A program made the translations under genes and the position numbers. A model generated the notes under the pieces. It did no database searches and had not been told where the DNA came from. It saw nothing but the letters and a program-made list of their open reading frames with translations. Below are positions 47,100 to 54,999 of a stretch of DNA of 64,000 bases, in pieces. The DNA is from Enterobacter bugandensis (GTDB taxonomy: Bacteria > Pseudomonadota > Gammaproteobacteria > Enterobacterales > Enterobacteriaceae). Positions within the stretch are counted from its first letter, which is position 1; each line of letters begins with the position of its first letter. The stretch covers positions 2,356,001 through 2,420,000 of the forward strand of contig NZ_LT992502.1 in NCBI RefSeq assembly GCF_900324475.1. Reading direction: 5' to 3'.

Positions 47100-48085
47100 T
47101 GACCGAACCGGTACTCAATATTGAAGACCTGCATCTGAGCTTCCCGGTTTTTCGCGGGGAGGTTCATGCGCTGAACCACGTTTCGCTTGAGATCGGCAGG
47201 GGCGAAATTGTCGGCGTGGTGGGCGAATCAGGGTCGGGCAAATCCGTTACCGCCATGCTCGCCATGCGCCTGCTGCCGGAGGGCAGCTACCGTATTCATC
47301 ACGGTCAGGTGAGATTACTCGGTGAAAACGTCCTGACGGCGTCCGAGAAACAGCTTCGCCAGTGGCGCGGTGCTAAAGTGGCGATGATTTTTCAGGAGCC
47401 CATGACCGCCCTCAACCCGACGCGGCGGATTGGCAAACAGATGGTGGAGGTGATCCGCCAGCATCAGCCGCTTTCCCGGCGCGAGGCGCAGCAGAAGGCG
47501 ATCGCCCTGCTGGAAGAGATGCAAATTCCGGACGCGAAGCAGGTCATGGCGCGTTATCCGTTTGAACTCTCCGGCGGCATGCGCCAGCGGGTGATGATCG
47601 CCCTTGCCTTTTCCTGCGAGCCGGAGCTGATCATCGCCGACGAGCCAACCACCGCGCTGGACGTTACCGTCCAGCTCCAGGTGCTGCGTTTACTGAAGCA
47701 TAAGGCGAAGGCCAGCGGCACCTCGGTGCTGTTTATCAGCCATGATATGGCCGTGGTATCCCAGCTCTGCGACAGAATGTACGTAATGTATGCGGGCAGC
47801 GTGATAGAGAGCGGTGCCACGCAAACGCTGATCCACCACCCTGTGCATCCCTATTCTATCGGCCTGCTGCGGTGCGCGCCGGAAAACGGCCAGCCGCGCG
47901 ACCTGCTTCCCGCCATCCCCGGCACTGTGCCCAACCTCAGCCAGCTTCCGCAGGGGTGCGCGTTCCGCGAGCGCTGCTTTGCCGCGGGGGCGAAATGCAG
48001 CGAAACGCCGCGCCTGCAGCCCCAAGGCGCAGAGGGCCAACAGGCTGCCTGCTGGTATCCACAACGGGAGAAACACCATGTCTGA
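47099..48085 (+). CDS. ddpD: D,D-dipeptide ABC transporter ATPase 1
   Basis: 328 residues. Walker A GESGSGKSVT, signature ELSGGMRQRVMIAL, Walker B LIIADEPTTALDV, switch His in FISHDMAVV, and the oligopeptide-type C-terminal Cys cluster (GCAFRERCFAAGAKC) that binds an Fe-S cluster in some relatives. TAATG one-base overlap with ddpC. Confidence 0.93.
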   Translation: MTEPVLNIEDLHLSFPVFRGEVHALNHVSLEIGRGEIVGVVGESGSGKSVTAMLAMRLLPEGSYRIHHGQVRLLGENVLTASEKQLRQWRGAKVAMIFQEPMTALNPTRRIGKQMVEVIRQHQPLSRREAQQKAIALLEEMQIPDAKQVMARYPFELSGGMRQRVMIALAFSCEPELIIADEPTTALDVTVQLQVLRLLKHKAKASGTSVLFISHDMAVVSQLCDRMYVMYAGSVIESGATQTLIHHPVHPYSIGLLRCAPENGQPRDLLPAIPGTVPNLSQLPQGCAFRERCFAAGAKCSETPRLQPQGAEGQQAACWYPQREKHHV

Positions 48086-49007
48086 TGTACTGCTGGAACT
48101 GGATAGCGTGCACGTGAACTTTGCGTCGCGCAAAAACTGGCTGGGCCGCGTGACTGAACGGGTCCATGCGCTCAACGGGCTGGATCTCCAGATCCGTCGG
48201 GGCGAAACGCTGGGCGTTGTCGGGGAATCCGGCTGTGGGAAAAGCACGCTGGCGCAGCTGCTGATGGGGATGCTTAAACCCAGCACCGGCGCATGCCAGC
48301 GTGCCCACCACGCCGGTGGCATGCAGATGGTGTTTCAGGATCCGCTCTCCTCGCTCGACCCGCGATTGCCGGTCTGGCGCATCATTACCGAGCCGGTGTG
48401 GGTGCAAAAACGCAGCAGCGAGCGCGAGCGCCGCCAGCTGGCGGCGGATCTGGCGCTGCAGGTGGGCATTCGCCCGGAATATCTCGACCGCCTTCCACAC
48501 GCCTTCTCCGGCGGGCAGCGCCAGCGCATTGCCATCGCCCGGGCGCTTTCGTCCGACCCGGATATCATCGTGCTCGATGAACCCACCAGCGCGCTGGATA
48601 TCTCCGTGCAGGCGCAAATCCTCAACCTGCTGGTGACGCTACAGCAGCAGCGTAATCTGACCTACGTACTGATCTCGCATAACGTCTCGGTGGTCAGACA
48701 CATGAGCGACCGCGTGGCGGTGATGTATCTCGGACAGATTGTGGAGCTGGGCAGCGCCGCGCAGGTACTTGGCGAGCCGCGCCACCCCTATACCCGCCTG
48801 CTGCTCGATTCGGTTCCCCGCACCGGAGAGCCGCTGGATGAAACGCTGGCGTTACGCAAAACGGAGCTGCCCGGCAACCGTCATCTGCCCGAAGGCTGTT
48901 TTTTCCGCGACCGCTGCCCGATGGCCGCGCAGGGGTGCGAACGTCCTCAGCCGCTACAGCCCTCTCGCGAGGGCCGTCACGTTCGCTGCTGGCGCAGCCT
49001 GGATTAA
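48078..49007 (+). CDS. ddpF: D,D-dipeptide ABC transporter ATPase 2
   Basis: 309 residues from ATG 48078, overlapping ddpD by eight bases. Walker A GESGCGKSTLAQ, signature FSGGQRQRIAIARAL, Walker B IIVLDEPTSALDI, and a C-terminal Cys cluster GCFFRDRCPMAAQGC. It heterodimerises with DdpD. It is the last gene of the operon; its stop overlaps the convergent SDR gene by four bases. Confidence 0.93.
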   Translation: MSDVLLELDSVHVNFASRKNWLGRVTERVHALNGLDLQIRRGETLGVVGESGCGKSTLAQLLMGMLKPSTGACQRAHHAGGMQMVFQDPLSSLDPRLPVWRIITEPVWVQKRSSERERRQLAADLALQVGIRPEYLDRLPHAFSGGQRQRIAIARALSSDPDIIVLDEPTSALDISVQAQILNLLVTLQQQRNLTYVLISHNVSVVRHMSDRVAVMYLGQIVELGSAAQVLGEPRHPYTRLLLDSVPRTGEPLDETLALRKTELPGNRHLPEGCFFRDRCPMAAQGCERPQPLQPSREGRHVRCWRSLD

Positions 49008-49753
49008 ATTTGCGCCATCCCGCCGTCCACAAACAGCTCGGTGGCGTTGATAAAGCTGGCCGCGTCGGAGGCCAGAAACGCCACCGCTTTACCCACCTCG
49101 CCCGGCGCGCCTAAACGTCCGAGCGGCACCTGCGCGGCCAGCGCGTCGTACAGCCCCTGGCGATGTTCTTCCGGCACCAGATCCCCTAAACCTGGCGTTT
49201 TGATCGGGCCCGGGCTTACGACATTGACGCGGATCCCACGGCCCTGCAAATCCAGCGCCCAGGAGCGGGCAAAGTTACGCACCGCGGCCTTACTGGCGCT
49301 GTAGACGCTGAAATTGGCCGTCCCCTTAATCGACACCGTCGAGCCGGTCAGAATGATCGACGAGCCGGTTGATAACAGCGGCAGCGCCTTCTGCACCGTG
49401 AACAGCACCCCGCGAACGTTGGTGCCAAAAATCCGGTCAAACTGTTCTTCGGTGATCGCGCCCAGCGGCAGCATATCGCCGCCACCCGCATTGGCGAACA
49501 GAATATCAAGACGGCCTTCTTCTTTTGCTATCCGGGCATAAACCGCATCCAGATCGGCAAGCTTAGAGACGTCCGCGCGAATGCCCACTGCGTCAGAAGC
49601 AATCTCTGCTACCGCGGCGTCAAGTTCGGCCTGACGACGCCCGGTGATGTACACCTTCGCGCCCTGTGCCGCCAGCTCCTGCGCCGTGGCAAGACCAATA
49701 CCGGTGCTGCCGCCGGTGACCAGTGCAATTTTTCCTGAGAGAGTCGTATTCAT
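49004..49753 (-). CDS. Short-chain dehydrogenase/reductase
   Basis: 249 residues from ATG 49753 (MNTTLSGKIALVTGGS); the upstream in-frame Met has no ribosome site. Classical SDR: TGGSTGIG cofactor loop, NAGGGDM, catalytic Ser in LTGSTVSIKG, Tyr/Lys in YSASKAAVRNF, PG motif NVVSPGPIKTPG. TGRRQ after beta-2 suggests NADP(H). It is divergent from a LysR gene over 112 bp, a common arrangement for an inducible oxidoreductase and its regulator. Substrate unknown. Confidence 0.9.
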   Translation of the reverse strand: MNTTLSGKIALVTGGSTGIGLATAQELAAQGAKVYITGRRQAELDAAVAEIASDAVGIRADVSKLADLDAVYARIAKEEGRLDILFANAGGGDMLPLGAITEEQFDRIFGTNVRGVLFTVQKALPLLSTGSSIILTGSTVSIKGTANFSVYSASKAAVRNFARSWALDLQGRGIRVNVVSPGPIKTPGLGDLVPEEHRQGLYDALAAQVPLGRLGAPGEVGKAVAFLASDAASFINATELFVDGGMAQI

Positions 49754-49865
49754 GTCATTTACCTTTTTGTGTTTGCGTTGGACAGACTTTATCCCTTGCG
49801 GCATTTATGAAAAATGGGCAAAAATGAAAATGACTATTCACCTATGGAAATAATCAGAGGTCATC

Positions 49866-50771
49866 ATGGATCAGCTAATGGCGATGCGCGCCTTCACGCG
49901 GGTGGTGGAATCCGGCAGTTTTACCCGCGCGGCGGACTCGCTGAATATGCCGATCGCCACGCTGAGCAAACTGGTTAAATCCCTTGAGGCGCACCTGGCG
50001 ATACGTCTCCTTCACCGGACGACTCGTCGGGTGGTCACGACGCCTGAAGGGCTGGAATACTATGAAAAAGCGCGCCGGGTGCTGATTGATATCGAAGATA
50101 TCGACACCTCGTTTCGCGTTTCCCGCGCGACGCCCAAGGGACATTTGCGGGTTGACGTGGGCGGTTCCACCGCACGGGACGTGCTCATCCCCCTGCTGCC
50201 GGATTTTATGCAGCGCTACCCGGATATCCGTATCGATCTTGGCGTGGCCGATCGTCCGGTCGATCTTATCAGCGGTAACGTAGACTGCGTGATCCGCGGC
50301 GGCCCGCTGAACGATTCAACGCTTATCGCCCGTCATCTCGGTGACGCTCAGATGGTCACCTGCGCGACGCCGGGTTACCTTAAAAACCACGGCGTTCCGG
50401 CTTATCCGCAGGAGCTGCGCAACGGCCACAAGCTTGTTAGTTATCTCTCTCCCGTCACCGGGCGGCCGTTTCCGTTTCGCTTCCGGCAGAACGGCGAGGC
50501 GCTGGAAATCACTCTTCCGCACTATCTCGGCGTCAATGAAAGTAACGCTCATCTGGCGGCTGCCGCGGCGGGTCTGGGGATCGTTCAAACCTTTGAGTAT
50601 TCAGCAAAGACCTATTTGCAGACGGGAGCGCTGGTGGCGATTCTGGGTGACTGGCAGCCTGCCGCGTACCCGTTTCACGTGGTCTACCCGCAGAACCGGC
50701 ATTTAACGCACAGACTGAAGGTGTTTATCGCCTGGCTGGCGGAGGTGTTCCCCGCCGCGCTGAAGGGATAG
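49866..50771 (+). CDS. LysR-family regulator divergent from the SDR gene
   Basis: 301 residues opening MDQLMAMRAFTRVVESGSF with helix-turn-helix RAADSLNMPIATLSKLVKSL, and a C-terminal PBP-like domain of the DmlR-like group (GLGIVQTFEYSAKTYL). Probable regulator of the divergent SDR gene. Confidence 0.88.
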   Translation: MDQLMAMRAFTRVVESGSFTRAADSLNMPIATLSKLVKSLEAHLAIRLLHRTTRRVVTTPEGLEYYEKARRVLIDIEDIDTSFRVSRATPKGHLRVDVGGSTARDVLIPLLPDFMQRYPDIRIDLGVADRPVDLISGNVDCVIRGGPLNDSTLIARHLGDAQMVTCATPGYLKNHGVPAYPQELRNGHKLVSYLSPVTGRPFPFRFRQNGEALEITLPHYLGVNESNAHLAAAAAGLGIVQTFEYSAKTYLQTGALVAILGDWQPAAYPFHVVYPQNRHLTHRLKVFIAWLAEVFPAALKG

Positions 50772-50794
50772 CCGGGCACAAACCCGGCTGTGAT

Positions 50795-51223
50795 TTAGTT
50801 AAGCTTATAGTCCAGGGTAATTTCGGCCTTGAGCAACTGCGACACCGGGCAGCCCGCTTTGGCTTTCTGAATAATGCCGTCAAACTGCTGTGGCGCAATG
50901 CCCGGTACGGTGACCTTACTTTGCAGCGCAACCTTAGTGATGGCAAAGCCGCCGTCGGTTTTATCCAGAGAGACGTCCGCGGTCGTATCAATCGAATCAG
51001 CGGTATAGCCCGCTTCACCCAGCATCAGCGACAGCGCCATGGAAAAACAAGCCGCATGTGCCGCGCCGATCAGCTCTTCCGGGTTGGTCCCCTTTTCACC
51101 CTCAAAGCGGGTGTTAAAGCCGTAAGGCTGTTGGTTGAGAACGCCGCTCTCGGTGGAAACCGTTCCTTTCCCGCGCTTAATGTCGCCAGACCAGTGTGCC
51201 GAACCGTGCTTATGAATCGTCAT
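50795..51223 (-). CDS. osmC: Osmotically inducible peroxiredoxin OsmC
   Basis: 142 residues, nearly identical to E. coli OsmC as I recall it. Redox cysteines: Cys59 in AHAACFSMALSL and the second in KAKAGCPVSQLL. The dimer reduces organic hydroperoxides in the cytoplasm. In E. coli it lies between ddpF and bdm in this same relative orientation; here extra genes are inserted on both sides. GGAGAG precedes the ATG. Confidence 0.96.
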   Translation of the reverse strand: MTIHKHGSAHWSGDIKRGKGTVSTESGVLNQQPYGFNTRFEGEKGTNPEELIGAAHAACFSMALSLMLGEAGYTADSIDTTADVSLDKTDGGFAITKVALQSKVTVPGIAPQQFDGIIQKAKAGCPVSQLLKAEITLDYKLN

Positions 51224-51338
51224 TCTTGCTCTCCTTTTGGCTTACAAAGGGTTAAGTATAGACTACGCATCTGACACGCCCTGGAACACAGACGATTCCG
51301 TGTCTTTCACCTGCTGTACCGACAACAAGGATAATGAT

Positions 51339-52298
51339 ATGACGCTAAAAATCAGGATGGCCGTCGCGGTAGCCACGCTGGCTCTCTCTCTTTCTTCACT
51401 GGCCAAAACGCCGGAAAACTTTATCTATACCAGCTCAGGCGATCTCGACGCGGCGCTCCCGCTGGTTGCGCGTGGCGACATCGGCGGCGTGCAGATCGTG
51501 TACAACTGGCGCCAGCTTGAACCCGAGAAGGACAGCTATGACTTCTCGCGGATTGAGCAGGATCTGGCGCGTCTTAAGGCCGCCCGGAAAAAACTCTTTA
51601 TTCAGATCCAGGATCGTTTCTTTGAGCGGGACGCCCGCTACGTTCCGGACTATCTGATGCACGATAAGCAATACAGCGGCGGGATTGCGCCGCAGTTTGA
51701 TAACCCCGGCGAGGGCAAGCCTGTCGGCGCGGGATGGGTAGCGCGTCAGTGGGACCCCACGGTGCGCCAGCGCTACCAGGCACTGCTGGCAGCGCTCGCA
51801 AAACGCTTTGATGGCGAGGTGTATGGCGTAAACCTGCCTGAAACCGCGATTGATATTGACGAGAAAAATCCGCCAGCGGGCTTCACCTGCGACAGCTATT
51901 TCGCGGGTGAGATGGAAAATCTGGCCTTTGCGCGCAAGGTTTTTCAGAAATCACATGTGGTGCAGTACGTGAACTTCTGGCCGTGCGAGTGGGATAACGA
52001 CCACAACTATATGGGGCGTCTTTTTGCGTATGCCAGCGCCAACAATATCGGCCTGGGCGGGCCGGACATTGTGCCCAACCGCAAGGCGCACATGAAGAAT
52101 GCCTATCCCTTCTTCCATAAAAATAAACAGGCGCTGCCGCTCATTGCCATGGCGGTTCAGGAGCCGACTCTGACCTATAAGGATCCTCAGACCGGAAAAC
52201 CGTTCACCAAAGCCGAGTTTGTCCGCTTCGGCGAAAATTATCTCGGGGCCGATATTATTTTCTGGAGCACGGCCTCTCCCTGGCTAAAGGCAAAATAA
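51339..52298 (+). CDS. Secreted TIM-barrel-like protein of unknown function
   Basis: 319 residues from ATG 51339 (AGG eight bases upstream). Signal peptide MTLKIRMAVAVATLALSLSSLA. The text IGGVQIVYNWRQLEPEKDSY, RKKLFIQIQDRFF, YGVNLPETAID and HVVQYVNFWPCEWDNDH resembles a glycoside-hydrolase-like (beta/alpha)8 barrel: Trp-Arg-x-Leu-Glu-Pro is common at the end of strand 2 in such folds, and the Glu in NLPETAID could be the acid/base. I do not recognise a named family. No operon partner is evident; the LysR gene downstream faces it. Confidence 0.7.
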   Translation: MTLKIRMAVAVATLALSLSSLAKTPENFIYTSSGDLDAALPLVARGDIGGVQIVYNWRQLEPEKDSYDFSRIEQDLARLKAARKKLFIQIQDRFFERDARYVPDYLMHDKQYSGGIAPQFDNPGEGKPVGAGWVARQWDPTVRQRYQALLAALAKRFDGEVYGVNLPETAIDIDEKNPPAGFTCDSYFAGEMENLAFARKVFQKSHVVQYVNFWPCEWDNDHNYMGRLFAYASANNIGLGGPDIVPNRKAHMKNAYPFFHKNKQALPLIAMAVQEPTLTYKDPQTGKPFTKAEFVRFGENYLGADIIFWSTASPWLKAK

Positions 52299-52305
52299 TC
52301 GCCCC

Positions 52306-53181
52306 TCAGGCAAGGTGGCGGGACAGTTCGTCAAGAAACACGCGCAGCGCGGCAGGCTGGTATTCCCGTGACTGATAAATGCCGTGGATGGCAAGCGGTT
52401 TCGGCTCCAGCGACGCCAGTACCGGCACCAGTAATCCCTGCTCCAGCGCGGCGCGCGCTTCGCGCTCCGGCAGCATGGCGATGCCGCAGTGCTCGATCGC
52501 CGCGTTCATGAGCAGTGAAGAGATACTGGCGCTCAGGTTGCCGCTGACGGCCACGCTCAGGCTTTCGCCTTCCGGCGTCAGGAAGTGCCAGGACTGCCCG
52601 GCGAAAAAGCTGTAGTGCAGGCAGTTATGCTGCGCCAGTTCTTCGGGGCTGACGGGCGTGCCATGCTGTGCCAGATACGCTGGCGAGGCGCAGAGCACCG
52701 ATCGACACTCCCCCAGCCTGCGGGCGATCATGCCGGGCTCCGGGTTATCGGTAATGCGCACCGCGACATCAATGCGCTCTCCCACCAGGCTGACCGGATG
52801 GTTGTTCACGTCCAGCTCAATGCGCAGCTGCGGATAGCGCGAGAGCAGGCCGGGCAGGACCGGCGCAATCAGGTGCATGGCGGTAAAGTGCGCGCAGGCT
52901 ACCCGCAGCGTGCCGGACGGCAGATCTTTTTCCGACTGACCTTCGATTTCCTGCGAGATCTGCGAGAGCGTCCGCGTTTTTTGCAGCACCTTTTCCCCTG
53001 CCGCCGTCAGCGTCAACTTGCGCGTGGAGCGGTTTACCAGCCGCGTCCCCGCCCACTTCTCCATTTGTTCAAGGTAACGGCTCACCATCGGCCGGGAAAT
53101 GCCCAGCGCGCGGGCCGCCGCGCTCAGGCTTCCCAGCTCGCATATCCGGTTATAGACCTGAGCGGCAATAACGCGATCCAT
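52306..53181 (-). CDS. LysR-family regulator divergent from the second MBL gene
   Basis: 291 residues from ATG 53181 (MDRVIAAQVYNRICELGSLS); longer in-frame starts run into the divergent promoter. Helix-turn-helix AAARALGISRPMVSRYLEQM; DmlR-like effector domain (RIDVAVRITDNPEPGMIARRL). It faces the MBL gene across 110 bp that hold 9-bp inverted arms TTCAGGAAT (53225-53233) and ATTCCTGAA (53268-53276). Confidence 0.86.
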   Translation of the reverse strand: MDRVIAAQVYNRICELGSLSAAARALGISRPMVSRYLEQMEKWAGTRLVNRSTRKLTLTAAGEKVLQKTRTLSQISQEIEGQSEKDLPSGTLRVACAHFTAMHLIAPVLPGLLSRYPQLRIELDVNNHPVSLVGERIDVAVRITDNPEPGMIARRLGECRSVLCASPAYLAQHGTPVSPEELAQHNCLHYSFFAGQSWHFLTPEGESLSVAVSGNLSASISSLLMNAAIEHCGIAMLPEREARAALEQGLLVPVLASLEPKPLAIHGIYQSREYQPAALRVFLDELSRHLA

Positions 53182-53291
53182 ATAAGCTCCATCTGCTCGA
53201 TTTATGAAACTAAGCATGTCTTGTTTCAGGAATTCTGGCAAATGAGAATATCCGTACAATAGAGGCATTCCTGAACAACAGAGACAACAGC

Positions 53292-54143
53292 ATGAAACTC
53301 ACTCATATTGCCCTGCTTTCCACCCTTTTCGCTCCGGCCGTTTTTGCCGCGCCGTTGACGATTGATACCTATAACCCGCAGGAAAAAGGCATTTTCGCGG
53401 TCTCCTCCACGCTCGTTTCCGGCCCGAAAGAGGCGGTGCTGTTTGACGCCCAGTTCAGCGTGAAGGATGGCGAAGCGCTGGTAGAGAAAATTCGCCGCAG
53501 CGGTAAAACGCTGAATAAGATTGTGATCACCTCCGGCGATCCGGATTTCTATTTTGGCCTGCAGCCGCTGGTGAAAGCCTTCCCGAATGCCAAAGTGGTG
53601 GCCACGCAGCAGGTGGTTGACCATATTAAGGCCACCAAAGACGCCAAGCTCGCCTTCTGGGGCCCGCAGATGAAAGACGGCGCGCCAACGGAACTGGTGG
53701 TGCCGCAGGTGCTCGCCTCCACCACCTTTATGATTGACGGGGAAAAGGTCGATATCGAGCAGCCGGACAGCTACGCGGCCTACGTGTGGATCCCGTCCGT
53801 GAAAACCATCCTCGGCGGCACCGGGGTCTCCTGGGGGATTCACGTCTGGACGGCTGATACCCAGACGCCGGCTCGGCGTCAACAGTGGCAGCAGACCCTG
53901 GACAACATGGCCGCGCACAAGCCGGAACGCGTGATCCCAGGCCACTATCTGGGCACACCACCGTCCGGAACCGGGGCTATTGATTTTACCCGTGGCTATC
54001 TGCAGCATTTTGAACAGGCGTTGTCGGCACATAAAAACTCTGCGGGCGTCATCGGTGCACTGAAAAAACAGTATCCGGATCTGGCAGAAGAGAGTTCTCT
54101 GGAATTAAGCGCCAAAGTGAATACCGGCGAAATGAAGTGGTAA
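53292..54143 (+). CDS. Exported metallo-beta-lactamase-fold protein with depleted metal motif
   Basis: 283 residues, signal peptide ending PAVFAAP. The fold is clear (VLFDAQFSVKDGEALVEKIR, PNAKVVATQQVVDHIK, VIPGHYLGTPPSG), but the H-x-H-x-D-H motif is replaced by ITSGDPDFYFG: Ser81, Asp83, Asp85, Phe86. Only the Asp of the motif and the later PGH His remain. It may bind one metal through different ligands or have lost hydrolase activity. TACAAT at 53255-53260 is a plausible -10 element. Divergent LysR gene is the likely regulator. Confidence 0.8.
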   Translation: MKLTHIALLSTLFAPAVFAAPLTIDTYNPQEKGIFAVSSTLVSGPKEAVLFDAQFSVKDGEALVEKIRRSGKTLNKIVITSGDPDFYFGLQPLVKAFPNAKVVATQQVVDHIKATKDAKLAFWGPQMKDGAPTELVVPQVLASTTFMIDGEKVDIEQPDSYAAYVWIPSVKTILGGTGVSWGIHVWTADTQTPARRQQWQQTLDNMAAHKPERVIPGHYLGTPPSGTGAIDFTRGYLQHFEQALSAHKNSAGVIGALKKQYPDLAEESSLELSAKVNTGEMKW

Positions 54144-54153
54144 TTTAAAAACG

Positions 54154-54184
54154 GCTCCTGCTATATTCCCGCGATAGCAGGAGC
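54154..54184. other. Hairpin after the MBL gene
   Basis: A perfect 11-bp stem GCTCCTGCTAT with its complement and a nine-base loop, ten bases after the stop. It lacks a T-run on the plus strand, so termination there would be inefficient or Rho-assisted. Confidence 0.5.
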
Positions 54185-54272
54185 ACCGCCATAATATCCG
54201 CACTGCCTCACGCCAATATATCCCTCCGTTTTAAAAGCACATAAAAGCATGTACTTATGTCATTTTTATTTC

Positions 54273-54286
54273 TAAGATGAATCTGA
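54273..54286. promoter_or_regulatory. Possible RcsB-type box upstream of bdm
   Basis: TAAGATGAATCTGA matches the RcsAB consensus TAAGAATATTCCTA at 9 of 14 positions. RcsB activates bdm in E. coli; this match is suggestive only. The rest of 54185-54374 is AT-rich without other clear signals. Confidence 0.3.
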
Positions 54287-54374
54287 GACACAACCGGGGA
54301 AATATTTGCCATTCTGTTTGTGAATTAAATTTTTGCGAGCCGTACCATTAAACAGACAACGACACGGAGGCAGC

Positions 54375-54590
54375 ATGTTTACTTATTACCCGGCTAATAC
54401 CGCAGCAGCACAACCTGAACTCGTTAACGCGATTGCACAGGGACTTCACGCCGAGCACGGTGCTGTGACTGAAGATGACATTTTGATGGAACTGACCAAG
54501 TGGGTGGAATCCACGGATAATGACATCCTCAGTGACATCTACCAGCAGACCATTAACTACGTCGTCAGCGGACAAAACGCACCCTTGTAA
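54375..54590 (+). CDS. bdm: Biofilm-dependent modulation protein Bdm
   Basis: 71 residues from ATG 54375 after CGGAGG. MFTYYPANTAAAQPELVNAI and VTEDDILMELTKWVES, DIYQQTINYVVSGQ match E. coli Bdm almost throughout. Bdm promotes flagellar and osmotic-stress gene expression; its mRNA is cut by RNase III in E. coli. It is followed by sra at 95 bp in the E. coli order. Confidence 0.94.
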   Translation: MFTYYPANTAAAQPELVNAIAQGLHAEHGAVTEDDILMELTKWVESTDNDILSDIYQQTINYVVSGQNAPL

Positions 54591-54685
54591 AAACCTGCTA
54601 AGCTGGATCTGCAACCTAAGGGGTTACATTTCGTTTGCGTAAGCAAACTGGTCCTTAAAACTATCAACAGGATTGAGGAGTTAAT

Positions 54686-54823
54686 ATGAAATCGAACCGT
54701 CAGGCACGCCATATTCTGGGACTGAACTACAAGCTTTCAAATCAGCGCAAAGTGGTGATTGAAGGCGACCATGAAACACAAGTCACTCACGCCACCGGCA
54801 GAAAACGCCACGCAGGCAAGTAA
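54686..54823 (+). CDS. sra: Stationary-phase ribosome-associated protein Sra (S22)
   Basis: 45 residues, very basic: begins [20 protein letters not shown] and ends TGRKRHAGK, matching E. coli Sra/RpsV. It binds the 30S subunit in stationary phase. GAGGAG lies nine bases before ATG 54686. A strong terminator follows. Confidence 0.93.
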   Translation: MKSNRQARHILGLNYKLSNQRKVVIEGDHETQVTHATGRKRHAGK

Positions 54824-54842
54824 GTTCCAGACTGAGATCCAG

Positions 54843-54875
54843 AACACCATCGGTAATCCCGATGGTGTTTTTATT
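54843..54875 (+). terminator. Rho-independent terminator of bdm-sra
   Basis: An 11-bp perfect stem (54843-54853 with 54859-54869), loop TAATC, followed by TTTATTTAT. Confidence 0.85.
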
Positions 54876-54999
54876 TATGTGTTGCGGTAATTCATATTTA
54901 GCTCCTTTATAATACCGCCGGACCGCACCCCATCGCACAGGCCAGAAAGATGACAAACAGCAGTGTCAGGGACGGATCTTCATAAAAAGAGTGAGTGAC

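Noticed and set aside
53226..54032. 268-codon minus-strand frame opposite the MBL gene
   Set aside because: It overlaps a gene with signal peptide and fold motifs and has none itself.
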